Source: Runella aurantiaca
Lineage (GTDB): Bacteria; Bacteroidota; Bacteroidia; Cytophagales; Spirosomataceae
Assembly (NCBI RefSeq): GCF_003339505.1
Contig: NZ_QPIW01000010.1
Coordinates: 1-64,000, forward strand
Direction of reading: 5' to 3'
DNA length: 64,000 nucleotides
Shown: piece after piece, positions 37,251 to 46,675 of the stretch
Position numbering within the stretch: the first letter of the stretch is position 1
Layout: each line of letters begins with the position of its first letter
Notes under the pieces: generated by a model
The model's database searches: none
Told to the model about the DNA's origin: nothing
What the model saw: the letters and a program-made list of their open reading frames with translations, nothing else
Translations under genes and position numbers: made by a program

Positions 37251-38189
37251 ATGAAAAATACCATTTTAGTCTTCTTGGCGATTTGCTCAATCAGCCTTTT
37301 TTCTTGCGAAACCCTCGTCAATGACGTAGACCCTGACCGCCTACCGCGCAGTGATAGCAAATTGGTGGTTCATGGTTATCTATCACCGCAGGATACCACG
37401 ATAAGCATCAACGTTTATTACAGTAGTCAATTGATTGGGGGCAATAATTCACCTTATTGGCTGAATGGGTCGCCGATATCATTAAACGACGCAGTTGTCA
37501 CGCTCTCAAACCAAGGGAAAAGCATGACGTTGCCATTTGATTCCAAAACAGGTACATACAGTATTAAAGCTACCATAATGCCGATTTTGGAAGGCCAAAC
37601 GTATGAACTAAAAGTAGAAAGAGGCGGCCAAACCGCCGAAGCCCAATGTACAGTCCCCCAAGCCGTAGCTATTCAGGAAATAAAACAAGATTCTGTGGAT
37701 TCTAAGATGATGGATCCAAGTAACCCTAACTATGTGCCACCTAAAGAATATCTTTATCGTATTGTTTGGCGCGACATTGCGGGACAAGAAAATTATTATC
37801 GGGTAGGAGGCTATGTGTTTCAAAACCAGACCGTTCAAACAAGCCCCAATGTGTTTACTGTCATCCCATCCATTCAAGACCTGAATTTTTGGGAGAACAA
37901 TCGTTTGGGGGCATTTTCAACGGATGCCAGTGCCGACGGCAAAGAAATGGTATCCAGTACTGCGCGCACTAGGCTGTATAATTATCCTGGCTCAATGTTG
38001 GTTTTTAAGGTCAAGTATGTCGAGTTGACGCTGCTTAATTGTGAGAAAACCTATTATGATTATCATCGTGCAGTGCAAGCGTTTGACCGAAATAATCCCT
38101 TTGCGGAGCCGTCATTAATCCCTTCAAACATCAAAAACGGACTGGGTTGTTTTGCCGCATTCAACCGAAGCTCTTTTGTGTTAATGTGA
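37251..38189 (+). CDS. DUF4249 family lipoprotein
   Basis: A 312-residue lipoprotein with the lipobox ISLFSC (Cys about 19) and the DUF4249 pattern: KLVVHGYLSPQDTTISINVYYSS near the N-terminus, an Ig-like first half (DAVVTLSNQGKSMTLPFD), then WRDIAGQENYYRVGGYV. Proteins of this family are encoded directly after TonB receptors and are thought to be partners at the outer membrane. The 5-bp gap indicates cotranscription with the receptor. A hairpin follows. Confidence 0.9.
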   Translation: MKNTILVFLAICSISLFSCETLVNDVDPDRLPRSDSKLVVHGYLSPQDTTISINVYYSSQLIGGNNSPYWLNGSPISLNDAVVTLSNQGKSMTLPFDSKTGTYSIKATIMPILEGQTYELKVERGGQTAEAQCTVPQAVAIQEIKQDSVDSKMMDPSNPNYVPPKEYLYRIVWRDIAGQENYYRVGGYVFQNQTVQTSPNVFTVIPSIQDLNFWENNRLGAFSTDASADGKEMVSSTARTRLYNYPGSMLVFKVKYVELTLLNCEKTYYDYHRAVQAFDRNNPFAEPSLIPSNIKNGLGCFAAFNRSSFVLM

Positions 38190-38190
38190 A

Positions 38191-38239
38191 AATCGTCCCT
38201 GTCAGAGTAGCAAAATACACCCTCTGACAGGGGGCGATT
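38191..38239. terminator. Hairpin between convergent genes
   Basis: CCCTGTCAGAG (38197-38207) and CTCTGACAGGG (38222-38232) form an 11-bp perfect stem. AATCG and CGATT extend it at the foot. It lies between the DUF4249 gene and the convergent oxidoreductase gene and can serve both. T-runs are poor on both sides. Confidence 0.55.
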
Positions 38240-38241
38240 GC

Positions 38242-39213
38242 TTACGGCTTCAAAAGTACCTTTCCCCAGCGACCGTGGGCGTCGGCATGGGTAACGGCGG
38301 CTTTGATTTCGTCCAGACTATAAATAGCCTCAATCGGCATTTGAACCTGCCCAGTAGACAATAACGTAATCACCTCCTGCGATACCTTTTGACGCGTAGT
38401 TCCATCCACCCGTCGCATCCAATCTGTAAGCCAGAAGCCCTTCAGGGTCAGCTCGCGGAAAATCATCAGGCCGATATTTATTTTAGGGTCTTGAAGGCTT
38501 AAAACGCCATAAATGAGCATGATAGCGCCGCGCCCCATGCATTTTACTGCTTCGCTTGCGGTGTCGCCTCCCACGCATTCCAAGACCGCTCGCACGCCTT
38601 CGTAGTTGGTGATGTGCTGTACGCGTTTAGGGAGGTTTTCTTCGGCGGTATTGATAATTTCATCTACTCCGAGTGCTTTTAGTTCGTCATTATGGTCATT
38701 GCGGCGTACTGTGCCAATGGTTTTGATGCCGCGCATTTTACAGATTTGGATGACCATTTTTCCTAAGGCCGAAGTACAGGCCGTAATCATGAGCCATTCG
38801 CCTTCTTTCACGCCCGAGTCTTCTACCATGGCTACGGCCGTGAATGGATTCACGAACAATTGGGCGGCGGTTTCATCGTTCATGGCATCTGGAACAGGAA
38901 TTAACGTTCGATGGTTGGTGACGATGTACTCACTCCAAGCCCCAATCCCTGTAAAGCTTACGCGTGTACCAACGGCAATTTTGGCATTAGTGCCTACGGC
39001 TTCCACAATTCCTACCCCTTCAAATCCTGCTCCTGACGGCAAATGCGGGCGAATCCCGTACAGGTTTTGTACAAACATAATATCGGAAGGATTGATGGGG
39101 CTGGCCAAAACTTTGATGAGGACTTCGTCAGGCCCGGGAGTGGGGGTTTCTGCATTTTCAGCGTTTAAAATATCTGCTGGTTTACCGAAGTGATGGAATA
39201 CGACTTTTTTCAT
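38242..39213 (-). CDS. Medium-chain NADPH-dependent quinone/enoyl oxidoreductase
   Basis: A 323-residue MDR-superfamily protein without the catalytic zinc ligands. It starts KKVVFHHFGKPADIL, has the substrate-domain motif SPINPSDIMFVQNLYGIRPHLPSGAGFEGVG, and a Rossmann segment ITACTSALGKMVIQICKMRG. This is the pattern of 2-enoyl thioester reductases (MECR-like) and quinone reductases, which reduce C=C bonds with NADPH. The exact substrate cannot be fixed. It is a single gene, divergent from plsC. Confidence 0.87.
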   Translation of the reverse strand: MKKVVFHHFGKPADILNAENAETPTPGPDEVLIKVLASPINPSDIMFVQNLYGIRPHLPSGAGFEGVGIVEAVGTNAKIAVGTRVSFTGIGAWSEYIVTNHRTLIPVPDAMNDETAAQLFVNPFTAVAMVEDSGVKEGEWLMITACTSALGKMVIQICKMRGIKTIGTVRRNDHNDELKALGVDEIINTAEENLPKRVQHITNYEGVRAVLECVGGDTASEAVKCMGRGAIMLIYGVLSLQDPKINIGLMIFRELTLKGFWLTDWMRRVDGTTRQKVSQEVITLLSTGQVQMPIEAIYSLDEIKAAVTHADAHGRWGKVLLKP

Positions 39214-39311
39214 GATTATAAAGAGATTAACTTATTTACACCAGTGTTTGTCAAATCGAATACAATGTTCAATATTCGGCAAATACTTTTACATTTTTTC
39301 GTTTTTACGCA

Positions 39312-40061
39312 ATGAAAGTTATTTATACAATTTGGTGTTTTTTTTGGTTGATTCTCATTTTTTTGCTTCTGTTTCCATTCACGTATATCTGCCTACAACG
39401 AAAAGAATGGAAGCTGTACGCGCACCGGATAAACCGACTTTGGGGACAATTGTTTTTTCCATTGGCAGGGATTAGGTTTGAGATAGAATATCGGGGTCAG
39501 CTTGCTCCAAAACAAGCCTACGTTTTTTGCGCCAATCATTTTTCGTATTTGGATATTGCAGTAATGGGCGTTATTGTAGAACATTATTTTGCATTTGTTG
39601 GCAAAGCCGATGTTAAGGACATTCCCCTTTTTGGCTATATGTTCCAGCATTTGCACATTCAGGTCAAGCGCGAAAGTACCCAAAGCCGGGTCTCGTCGCT
39701 GAATCGGGCCATCAAAACCTTGGCACAGGGAAGAAGTATTGTGGTTTTTCCCGAAGGGGGGATTAAGGCAAAACAGCCACCTCAAATGCATCAACCTTTT
39801 ATGGATGGCGCATTTAAGATGGCTATTCAGCAGCAAGTACCGATTGTTCCGATCAGTCTGCTGACAAACTACAAAATTTTACCAGACGTACATCCTATCC
39901 GAATGCATCGTTTTCCAATGCAGGCGATAGTACACGAAGCAATACCAACAGTCGGCCTAACTCCTCAAGATGTTGTATCTTTAAGAGACAAATGCTATGG
40001 AGTGATAGACGACGAACTGAAAAAACATCATCTCCCTCAACAGAAGGGAAGCAAAGAGTAA
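39312..40061 (+). CDS. plsC: 1-acyl-sn-glycerol-3-phosphate acyltransferase
   Basis: A 249-residue membrane-bound acyltransferase that makes phosphatidic acid from lysophosphatidate. It has an N-terminal membrane segment (about 4-27), the catalytic HX4D motif in ANHFSYLDI (about 74), and the second box VFPEGGI (about 146). ATG 39312 is chosen because it starts exactly before the membrane segment. Other acyl acceptors, such as ornithine lipid precursors, are possible for this family. Confidence 0.9.
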   Translation: MKVIYTIWCFFWLILIFLLLFPFTYICLQRKEWKLYAHRINRLWGQLFFPLAGIRFEIEYRGQLAPKQAYVFCANHFSYLDIAVMGVIVEHYFAFVGKADVKDIPLFGYMFQHLHIQVKRESTQSRVSSLNRAIKTLAQGRSIVVFPEGGIKAKQPPQMHQPFMDGAFKMAIQQQVPIVPISLLTNYKILPDVHPIRMHRFPMQAIVHEAIPTVGLTPQDVVSLRDKCYGVIDDELKKHHLPQQKGSKE

Positions 40062-40093
40062 TTCGCAAACAAAAAGCAGTCAATCGTTGGCAA

Positions 40094-40333
40094 TTATGCC
40101 ACAGATTGACTGCCTGTATAGTTTCGCGAATACTCCAGAATGTTTGAAACTGCGCGGTTTGAGGGCGCACGTTCAATTTTGGTCATTAGGCTTTTTATCT
40201 CAAGTGTATCGAGATAAAATTCCAACAGCTCTTGGTCGCCGATTAAGGCATCTTCAATGAGCGTGTTTTCTTCATCGGTTGTTTCTTCATAAACATACCG
40301 AATGACATCATCTGGGGTAAACGTTTGTATCAT
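40094..40333 (-). CDS. Small acidic protein overlapping the sigma factor gene
   Basis: A 79-residue acidic protein (FTPDDVIRYVYEETTDEENTLIEDAL) whose start overlaps the 3' end of the ECF sigma factor gene by 26 bases. The N-terminal helices resemble the N-terminal part of anti-sigma factors, but there is no zinc motif and no membrane segment. The overlap points to translational coupling. A role in regulating the sigma factor is inference. Confidence 0.75.
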   Translation of the reverse strand: MIQTFTPDDVIRYVYEETTDEENTLIEDALIGDQELLEFYLDTLEIKSLMTKIERAPSNRAVSNILEYSRNYTGSQSVA

Positions 40334-40907
40334 ATATAGGAACGCGTTTGCTGAGTTGCTTTCGCAAATTAATCAGCGCGTAACGCATTCTCCCCAAAGC
40401 CGTGTTGATACTCACTCCTGTGGCATCTGCAATTTCCTGAAAACTCATGTCTTCGTAGTGCCGCATAATGAGCACTTCCCGCTGAGGGTCAGGCAATCGT
40501 TGAATCAGTTCGCGTAGGTGTTCATGCGTTTCTTGACGAATCTGAAGTGACTCGATCGAGTCCTCCGAAAAGTCTAACGTATTAAACACGTTGCTTCCGT
40601 CTTCAAACACTATCTCGGGGTAGCGTTTGTCGCGCCGAAAATGGTCAATAGCCAAATTGTGAGCAATTCTCAGTATCCACGGCAAAAACTTGCCCTCATC
40701 GTTATACTTACCAGATTTAAGCGTTTCAACAGCTTTAACGAAGCTATCCTGCATTAAATCCTCAGCTACGTACTGATCTTTAACAATCAAATAAATAGTG
40801 GTGTAAATCTTGGACTTGTGACGCTGAACGAGTTTTTCAAAGGCTTTTTCGTTGCCATGAACGTACAATGAAACCAGATCACTGTCGCTAACTTGGTACT
40901 TTTCCAT
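40308..40907 (-). CDS. ECF-type RNA polymerase sigma factor
   Basis: A 199-residue sigma-70 family protein with region 2 (about 25-90: YVAEDLMQDSFVKAVETLKSG...WILRIAHNLAIDHFRRDKR) and region 4 (about 130-185: LPDPQREVLIMRHYEDMSFQEIADATGVSINTALGRMRYALINLRKQL). It lacks region 3, as ECF sigma factors do. It overlaps a 79-residue protein gene at its 3' end. No membrane anti-sigma gene or TonB receptor adjoins, so it is not the FecIR arrangement. Confidence 0.93.
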   Translation of the reverse strand: MEKYQVSDSDLVSLYVHGNEKAFEKLVQRHKSKIYTTIYLIVKDQYVAEDLMQDSFVKAVETLKSGKYNDEGKFLPWILRIAHNLAIDHFRRDKRYPEIVFEDGSNVFNTLDFSEDSIESLQIRQETHEHLRELIQRLPDPQREVLIMRHYEDMSFQEIADATGVSINTALGRMRYALINLRKQLSKRVPIYDTNVYPR

Positions 40908-41208
40908 TTCAGTATGTACAATTAGTTAACGTAAATCTTTGTTTCGATATTGTAGCCCCTCGTTGTTTTGGTTGAAGAAAATTATTTTGCGTCTTAACTT
41001 TATGACCCAAAGATAAAACAATAAAAATTTATTGTGCAAGCGTTTGCCAAATTTTTTTTAAAGTGTAAAGGAAACACCAAATATAATTCCGAGTATTCTT
41101 TGGAATCCAGAATTATTGTCTGTATTACACTTAACCAAGAAAAAATTGTACAACCAAATTGTTTTGCATAAACAGAATTTATTTTTTAAGTAATTTATAC
41201 ATGAAAAA
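40908..41208. other. AT-rich intergenic stretch between the sigma gene and hisA
   Basis: About 300 bp, strongly AT-rich. It must hold the sigma factor promoter, but I see no clear TAnnTTTG box in the right place. An AT-only hairpin (TTAAGTAATTT at 41186-41196, AAATTACTTAA at 41206-41216) overlaps the hisA stop codon. It has no U-tract, so it is a poor terminator. No small gene is visible. Confidence 0.4.
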
Positions 41209-41934
41209 TTACTTAATAGACCATCGTTGCAGCTCTGCCAACGTTACTTTGCCTTCATAAATGGCTTTGCCAACAATTACGCCAAAAAGATTCATTTCGG
41301 ATAACATTTCAATATCGCCTAAGTTGCTTACGCCACCGCTGGCAATGATTTGTATGCCAGGGCACTGGTCCTGCATATTCTTGTACAATTCAAACGAGGG
41401 ACCTTGCAGCAATCCGTCTTTGGCTACGTCGGTACTTATAGTATACTGTGCGCCTTTATCAATCCATTTTTGTACAAAATCATAGACCCATAGCTCCGTA
41501 CCTTCCTCCCACCCGCTGACGGCTACGCGCTCATTGCGGGCATCGGCACCTAGAATGATTTTGTCACCGCCGTAATTTGAAAGCCATTTTTCAAATAAAT
41601 CGGGATTTTTTACAGCAATACTCCCACCCGTTACCTGTTTGGCTCCTGATTCAAATACTACTCGTAAATCATCCTCTGACTGAACGCCTCCGCCAAAATC
41701 GACATGAAGTTTGGTTTTGGTGGCAATGGTTTCCAAAACTTTCCAATTGATTACTTTTTTAGCCTTGGCCCCGTCCAAATCAACAAGGTGTAGGCGAGTA
41801 AGTCCCGCATCCTCAAACTGCATAGCAACTTCCAACGGATGCTCATTGTAAATTTTTTTTTGTTCGTAATCACCTTGGGTTAGGCGTACACATTTGCCTT
41901 CAATAAGGTCTATGGCGGGAATGATATGAAACAT
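41209..41934 (-). CDS. hisA: HisA isomerase of histidine synthesis
   Basis: 1-(5-phosphoribosyl)-5-[(5-phosphoribosylamino)methylideneamino]imidazole-4-carboxamide isomerase, 241 residues, a TIM barrel. The catalytic Asp at position 8 lies in IPAIDLIEGKCVRL; the second Asp is in ISTDVAKDGLLQGPS; phosphate loops are VDFGGGVQSE and IASGGVSN. It stands alone here, away from hisH. Confidence 0.95.
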   Translation of the reverse strand: MFHIIPAIDLIEGKCVRLTQGDYEQKKIYNEHPLEVAMQFEDAGLTRLHLVDLDGAKAKKVINWKVLETIATKTKLHVDFGGGVQSEDDLRVVFESGAKQVTGGSIAVKNPDLFEKWLSNYGGDKIILGADARNERVAVSGWEEGTELWVYDFVQKWIDKGAQYTISTDVAKDGLLQGPSFELYKNMQDQCPGIQIIASGGVSNLGDIEMLSEMNLFGVIVGKAIYEGKVTLAELQRWSIK

Positions 41935-42039
41935 GAATTTAGTGGGTAATCCACCGTCAAAAGTGGAGTCTGTGGGTGAGTTTTGGTCGTAAAATTAAGT
42001 AGTAACCGTGGGTTTAACAATACTTGATTGTATAGTGAC

Positions 42040-42047
42040 TACCTTTG
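42040..42047 (+). promoter_or_regulatory. Candidate -7 element for mutS2
   Basis: TACCTTTG matches TAnnTTTG exactly, 75 bp before the mutS2 ATG. TTG triplets occur upstream (42024, 42028), but closer than the usual 17-21 bp, so the -33 box is uncertain. Confidence 0.35.
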
Positions 42048-42060
42048 TGGGAACTTTTCG

Positions 42061-42109
42061 TTGAACATTTGTCATTTAGCATTGGCTATACATTTTGATA
42101 AATGTTCAA
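42061..42109 (+). repeat. 10-bp inverted repeat in the mutS2 leader
   Basis: TTGAACATTT (42061-42070) and AAATGTTCAA (42100-42109) are perfect inverted arms with 29 bp between, just before the mutS2 start. They could form a leader hairpin or be two half-sites of an operator. Confidence 0.5.
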
Positions 42110-42122
42110 GGCCTTATGTTGA

Positions 42123-44546
42123 ATGACAATGCTATACCCGCAAGATTTAGAACAAAAATTAGGATTTGACCGCATTCGCGAACAATTGAGTGAGTTGTGC
42201 CTAAGCCCACTCGGGCGGGCTTTTGTGCAGAAGATTCGCTTTTCGGATAATTTCGCCGTGATTGATAAATTGACCCGTCAAACTGCCGAGATGAAAGCCA
42301 TTCTTGAAGAATCGACGGGCGAGTTTCCTTCCCAAAATTATTTGGATGCTACCCCCGCTTTGGATAAAATGCGGGTGGAAGGCATGGTTTTGTCGTTGGA
42401 TGAGTTTTTTGATTTGAAACTTTCGCTCCGCACCATTCGACAAGTTTTGAAGTTTCTGGCCGATCAGGAAGAAGGACGGTTTCCTTTTTTAACTGAATTG
42501 GCAGGTAACGTCAAAGTGGAAAAATCGGTCAGTGATGCCATCGATCGCATCATTGATGATCGTGGGCAAATTCGTGATAATGCCTCGCCCGAGTTGGCGG
42601 ATATCCGTCGTCGATTGATTTCAGAAGCGGCTGGTGTACGTAAAAAGCTGGATTCAATGCTCAAGCACGCCAAAAGTAGCGGTTGGGTAGGCGATGATGT
42701 ATCCTTAACGGTACGTAATGGCCGAATGGTAATTCCGATTTCAGCCGAACACAAGCGAAAATTAAAAGGCTTTGTGCACGATGAATCGTCGACAGGGCAA
42801 ACGCTGTTCATTGAGCCCGCCGATGTGTTGGACGCCAACAACGAAATCAAAGAATTAGAATATGCCGAACGACGAGAGATTAACCGTATTTTGATTCAAC
42901 TGGCCAATCAAATTCGGCCGCATTTGCCTGATTTGCAAAAAGCTTGTCAGTTTTTGGGGATGGTAGATTTTATTCGTGCCAAAGCTAAGTTTGCGTCACT
43001 GCTAGGGGCCGTCAATCCCGCCTTTGTGAATCAACCCGTGATTGACTGGCGCATGGCACGGCATCCATTGTTGTATTTGTCTTTTCAGAAACAAGGCCGA
43101 AAAGTAGTTCCTTTGGGTATCGAACTGCGTCAAAATCAGCGCATTTTGGTGATTTCTGGACCAAACGCAGGGGGAAAGTCGGTGGCATTGAAAACGATTG
43201 GGTTGGTGCAATATATGCTTCAATGCGGTCTGCTCGTGCCCATGCGTGAAGATTCTACGGTGGGGTTGTTTCAGAATTTATTTATTGACATCGGGGATGA
43301 GCAAAGCTTGGACAATGATTTGAGTACGTACAGCAGCCACCTGACCAACATGCGTCATTTCCTGCAATTTGCCCATAAACGTACGCTTTTTTTAATTGAC
43401 GAATTTGGAACAGGAACCGAGCCAAGCTTGGGCGGGGCAGTTGCTGAAGCAATATTGGAAGATTTGACCAAGTCGGGTGCCTTTGGTGTAATTAATACGC
43501 ACTATACCAACCTCAAAACCTACGCCGATAAAACGCAGGGCTTGGTGAACGGGGCAATGCGTTATGATGGAGAACATTTGGAGCCGTTGTATCAACTCGA
43601 AATCGGCAAACCGGGCAGTAGTTTTGCGTTTGAGATTGCGACCAAAATCGGCCTTCCTAAGTCAGTTATTGAACGGGCTAAGGGTAAATTAGGTACGCAG
43701 CAGGTCAATTTCGAGAAATTGTTGAAAGAGTTGGACATTGAGAAAAAAGTGTTTTCAGAAAAGAACATTGAAATAGGAATCAAGGAGCGAAAACTGGCCC
43801 AGCAATTGGTCGAAACGACAGCCTTGCAGACACGCTTGGACAATGACCAAAAGAAAATCATCAACGATGCCAAGCAAAAAGCCAAGCAACTGTTGGCTAC
43901 GGCCAATCAGCGCATCGAAAGTACCATTCGAGAAATAAAGGAAAACAAAGCCGAACGCGATACCACAAAACAGATACGGCAGGAACTGGAGCAGTTTGAA
44001 AAGCAGGAGTTGAAAATTGAAGCGGTTGCGGAACCCGAGCGCGAGGAATTTATTCCCGAAGGGGGAGAAATCGCCGTTGGGAGTTTTGTACGTATCAAAG
44101 GACAGGCTACCGTGGGTGAAGTGCTGGCCATGAAAGGCAAAGATGTGGAGATTCGAATCGGCGATTTAAAGTCCAATGTGAAATTGAATCGCTTGGAAAA
44201 AGTCTCCAAAAAAGCCTTCAAAGAAGCAACGGGAGAAAAAGGCGCGGGCGCCGGCATAAGAACGGGCGTGGGCGGAATTGACATCAACGAAAAGATGATG
44301 AATTTTAGCTTCAATCTCGATATTAGAGGCAAACGCGGAGAAGAAGCCATTGTCGAACTAGACGACTTTTTGAGCAATGCCCTGATGCTTGGTTTTAATG
44401 AGTTGCGGATTGTACACGGAAAAGGCGACGGTATTTTGCGTCAATTGGTTCGTAATCACTTAAAATCATATAAGCAGGTAGGAAAAATGCAGGATGAACA
44501 TCCAGATCGCGGAGGAGCGGGGGTTACGATAGTGCAAATGCGATAA
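42123..44546 (+). CDS. mutS2: MutS2 family protein
   Basis: An 807-residue protein with a MutS core ATPase (Walker A GPNAGGKS at about 345, Walker B LFLIDEFGTGTEPS at about 420), a long coiled-coil clamp (about 515-640), a KOW-like segment, and a C-terminal Smr nuclease domain (LDIRGKRGEEAIVELDDFL...RIVHGKGDGILRQLVRNHL). MutS2 lacks the mismatch-recognition domain. It has been linked to suppressing recombination and to rescuing collided ribosomes. ATG 42123 or 42129 are both possible. It is first in a run with DUF819 and murI. Confidence 0.95.
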   Translation: MTMLYPQDLEQKLGFDRIREQLSELCLSPLGRAFVQKIRFSDNFAVIDKLTRQTAEMKAILEESTGEFPSQNYLDATPALDKMRVEGMVLSLDEFFDLKLSLRTIRQVLKFLADQEEGRFPFLTELAGNVKVEKSVSDAIDRIIDDRGQIRDNASPELADIRRRLISEAAGVRKKLDSMLKHAKSSGWVGDDVSLTVRNGRMVIPISAEHKRKLKGFVHDESSTGQTLFIEPADVLDANNEIKELEYAERREINRILIQLANQIRPHLPDLQKACQFLGMVDFIRAKAKFASLLGAVNPAFVNQPVIDWRMARHPLLYLSFQKQGRKVVPLGIELRQNQRILVISGPNAGGKSVALKTIGLVQYMLQCGLLVPMREDSTVGLFQNLFIDIGDEQSLDNDLSTYSSHLTNMRHFLQFAHKRTLFLIDEFGTGTEPSLGGAVAEAILEDLTKSGAFGVINTHYTNLKTYADKTQGLVNGAMRYDGEHLEPLYQLEIGKPGSSFAFEIATKIGLPKSVIERAKGKLGTQQVNFEKLLKELDIEKKVFSEKNIEIGIKERKLAQQLVETTALQTRLDNDQKKIINDAKQKAKQLLATANQRIESTIREIKENKAERDTTKQIRQELEQFEKQELKIEAVAEPEREEFIPEGGEIAVGSFVRIKGQATVGEVLAMKGKDVEIRIGDLKSNVKLNRLEKVSKKAFKEATGEKGAGAGIRTGVGGIDINEKMMNFSFNLDIRGKRGEEAIVELDDFLSNALMLGFNELRIVHGKGDGILRQLVRNHLKSYKQVGKMQDEHPDRGGAGVTIVQMR

Positions 44547-44591
44547 GAAATGATAAATTGCATCAGCTATTTACCCATTCCTTAACCTACT

Positions 44592-45770
44592 ATGCCTTTA
44601 TTTCAAGATTCACTGCCTATTTTGGCGGTATTGATGGTCAATATCATCATTTCCGAACGATTGGCACGTCTGCCGTACCTGCGTCACATGGGTACGGCGC
44701 TCATCGTCATTATATTGACCGCGATTACGTCCAACCTAGGCTTAATTCCAGCTTCAACCAATTCACCGCCGATTTACGACGGCATTTTTACTTATCTCGC
44801 GCCGATTTCGATATTCTATTTACTATTGACGGTTAATCTGAAAGGATTGAAAAAGGCGGGCACACCTATGATTTTTAGCTTTTTTCTGGGAACAGCGGGA
44901 ACCATGTTGGGCGTTATTGCTGGTATTTGGGCCATTTCAGGTCCCAAAGGTTTTGGGGAGTTTTATTATGCGTTGGGAGGAATGTTTACCGGAACTTACA
45001 TTGGTGGAAGTACCAATTTCAACGCATTGGCGCTGCATTACGAAGTTAATAAAGAAGGGAATGTGTATGCCGCAGCGGTGGCAGTGGATAATATCTTAAC
45101 GGCTTTATGGATGGTGGCGACATTACTATTACCTCAGTTTCTAAATCGTTATTTTCCGCGACGCATTGAATATAATCATACGGCCGAGCAGGCACAACAG
45201 TTTGAAAAAGAGGCTTCGGCGCAAGTAAGTGATGTTGAAACTTTCAATCCACAAGATTTGGCTATTCTGGTGGGGATGGGAGCAGCAGGGCTGTATGTAT
45301 CAAAACAATTGGCGGCGTTGATACCACAGGTGCCTCAAATCCTTATTTTAACAACGTTGGCGCTGGCATTGGCCCAACTTCCAGTAGTACAGCGTTTACG
45401 GGGAATGAAGGTATTGGCGATGTTTTTTATCTATTTATTTTTAGCGGTCATCGGCGCTTTTTGCGATATTGAGGCCTTGCTCAAAGACGGACCTTTGGCC
45501 ATTAGCATGATGGTTTTTGTAAGCACATTGATTGTGATTCACGCACTGGTCATCTTCGGAATTGGGGCGCTTTTAAAACAGGATTGGGATGTGTTATCAA
45601 TCGCTTCACAAGCCAATATCGGAGGTTCTGCGTCGGCATTGGCTTTATCCAAAAGCTTGAATCGTCCCGATTTGTACCTGCCAGGAATTTTGGTGGGTGC
45701 TTTGGGAAATGCCATTGGCACGTATTGCGGGCTATTTGTGGCAGAATATTTAAAAACAGTATCTTGGTAA
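44592..45770 (+). CDS. DUF819 family integral membrane protein
   Basis: A 392-residue membrane protein with about ten to eleven hydrophobic segments and the DUF819 (YjcL-like) landmarks: MVNIIISERLARLPYLRHMGTALIVI at the N-terminus, GGMFTGTYIGGSTNFNALALHYEV, and the repeated half-site ASQANIGGSASALALSKSLNRPDLYLPGILVGALGNAIGTYCG. The two inverted G-S-x-N/A motifs suggest a transporter of the 2-hydroxycarboxylate/sodium symporter kind. The substrate is unknown. It lies 45 bp after mutS2 and 19 bp before murI. Confidence 0.9.
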   Translation: MPLFQDSLPILAVLMVNIIISERLARLPYLRHMGTALIVIILTAITSNLGLIPASTNSPPIYDGIFTYLAPISIFYLLLTVNLKGLKKAGTPMIFSFFLGTAGTMLGVIAGIWAISGPKGFGEFYYALGGMFTGTYIGGSTNFNALALHYEVNKEGNVYAAAVAVDNILTALWMVATLLLPQFLNRYFPRRIEYNHTAEQAQQFEKEASAQVSDVETFNPQDLAILVGMGAAGLYVSKQLAALIPQVPQILILTTLALALAQLPVVQRLRGMKVLAMFFIYLFLAVIGAFCDIEALLKDGPLAISMMVFVSTLIVIHALVIFGIGALLKQDWDVLSIASQANIGGSASALALSKSLNRPDLYLPGILVGALGNAIGTYCGLFVAEYLKTVSW

Positions 45771-45789
45771 CCACTTTAAATCAACATCA

Positions 45790-46623
45790 ATGCAGGGGCC
45801 GATTGGGGTATTTGATTCGGGTTATGGCGGCTTAACAATTTTAAGAGAGTTAGTTAAGCAATTGCCGCAGTACGACTACTTATATTTGGGTGATAATGCC
45901 CGTGCGCCTTACGGCACGCGCTCGTTTGATACAGTGTATCATTATACAATCGAATGCGTCAAACATCTTTTTTCGAAAGGCTGCCATTTGGTCATTTTAG
46001 CGTGCAATACGGCTTCAGCCAAAGCCTTACGTAATATTCAGCAACTGGATTTGCCGCATATTGCTCCTGATAGGAGGGTTTTAGGCGTTATTCGGCCGAC
46101 TACAGAAGTGATTGGAACATTTACCGATACGCAGCATATCGGAATTTTTGCCACGGCGGGTACGGTCTTGTCAGAATCGTATTTGGTTGAAATAAAGAAA
46201 TTTTTCCCAGGCATACACGTAGTGCAGGAAGCTTGCCCAATGTGGGTACCATTGATTGAAAATGGGGAATTTGACAGTAATGGAGCAGATTATTTTGTCA
46301 AAAAGCACGTTGAGCATTTACTGGCGCAGTCGCCCTATATTGATGCTATTTTGTTGGGATGTACGCATTATCCGTTGCTAATCAAGAAGATACGGCAGTT
46401 TTTGCCGGCGTCTATTCGCATCATCAATCAAGCCGAAATTGTGGCGCACAGTTTGACGGATTACCTTCAACGCCACCCCGAACTGGAAGCTAAATGCAGT
46501 AAAAATGGCGAACGGACATTTTATACCACGGATTCGACCGAGGCATTTGACCGTCAGTCAGCCGTGTTTTTCGGGCAAGAAGTAAAGAGTTTACACCAGG
46601 ATTTAGGATGTCCTATTAAATGA
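45790..46623 (+). CDS. murI: Glutamate racemase
   Basis: Makes D-glutamate for peptidoglycan. The 277 residues show GVFDSGYGGLTILREL at the start, the first catalytic Cys in LACNTASAKALR (about 73), and the second in ILLGCTHYPLL (about 190), with the dimer-type PYGTRS motif. ATG 45790 lies 19 bp after DUF819, so the two are probably cotranscribed. A hairpin follows the stop. Confidence 0.96.
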   Translation: MQGPIGVFDSGYGGLTILRELVKQLPQYDYLYLGDNARAPYGTRSFDTVYHYTIECVKHLFSKGCHLVILACNTASAKALRNIQQLDLPHIAPDRRVLGVIRPTTEVIGTFTDTQHIGIFATAGTVLSESYLVEIKKFFPGIHVVQEACPMWVPLIENGEFDSNGADYFVKKHVEHLLAQSPYIDAILLGCTHYPLLIKKIRQFLPASIRIINQAEIVAHSLTDYLQRHPELEAKCSKNGERTFYTTDSTEAFDRQSAVFFGQEVKSLHQDLGCPIK

Positions 46624-46629
46624 AAGGAA

Positions 46630-46660
46630 ACCGCTGATGGGCATTTTACCAACCAGCGGT
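46630..46660. terminator. Hairpin between murI and the ABC permease gene
   Basis: ACCGCTG (46630-46636) and CAGCGGT (46654-46660) form a 7-bp stem between two convergent genes. T-runs are short, so termination is likely but weak. Confidence 0.45.
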
Positions 46661-46675
46661 CTTAAGTGTAATGCT

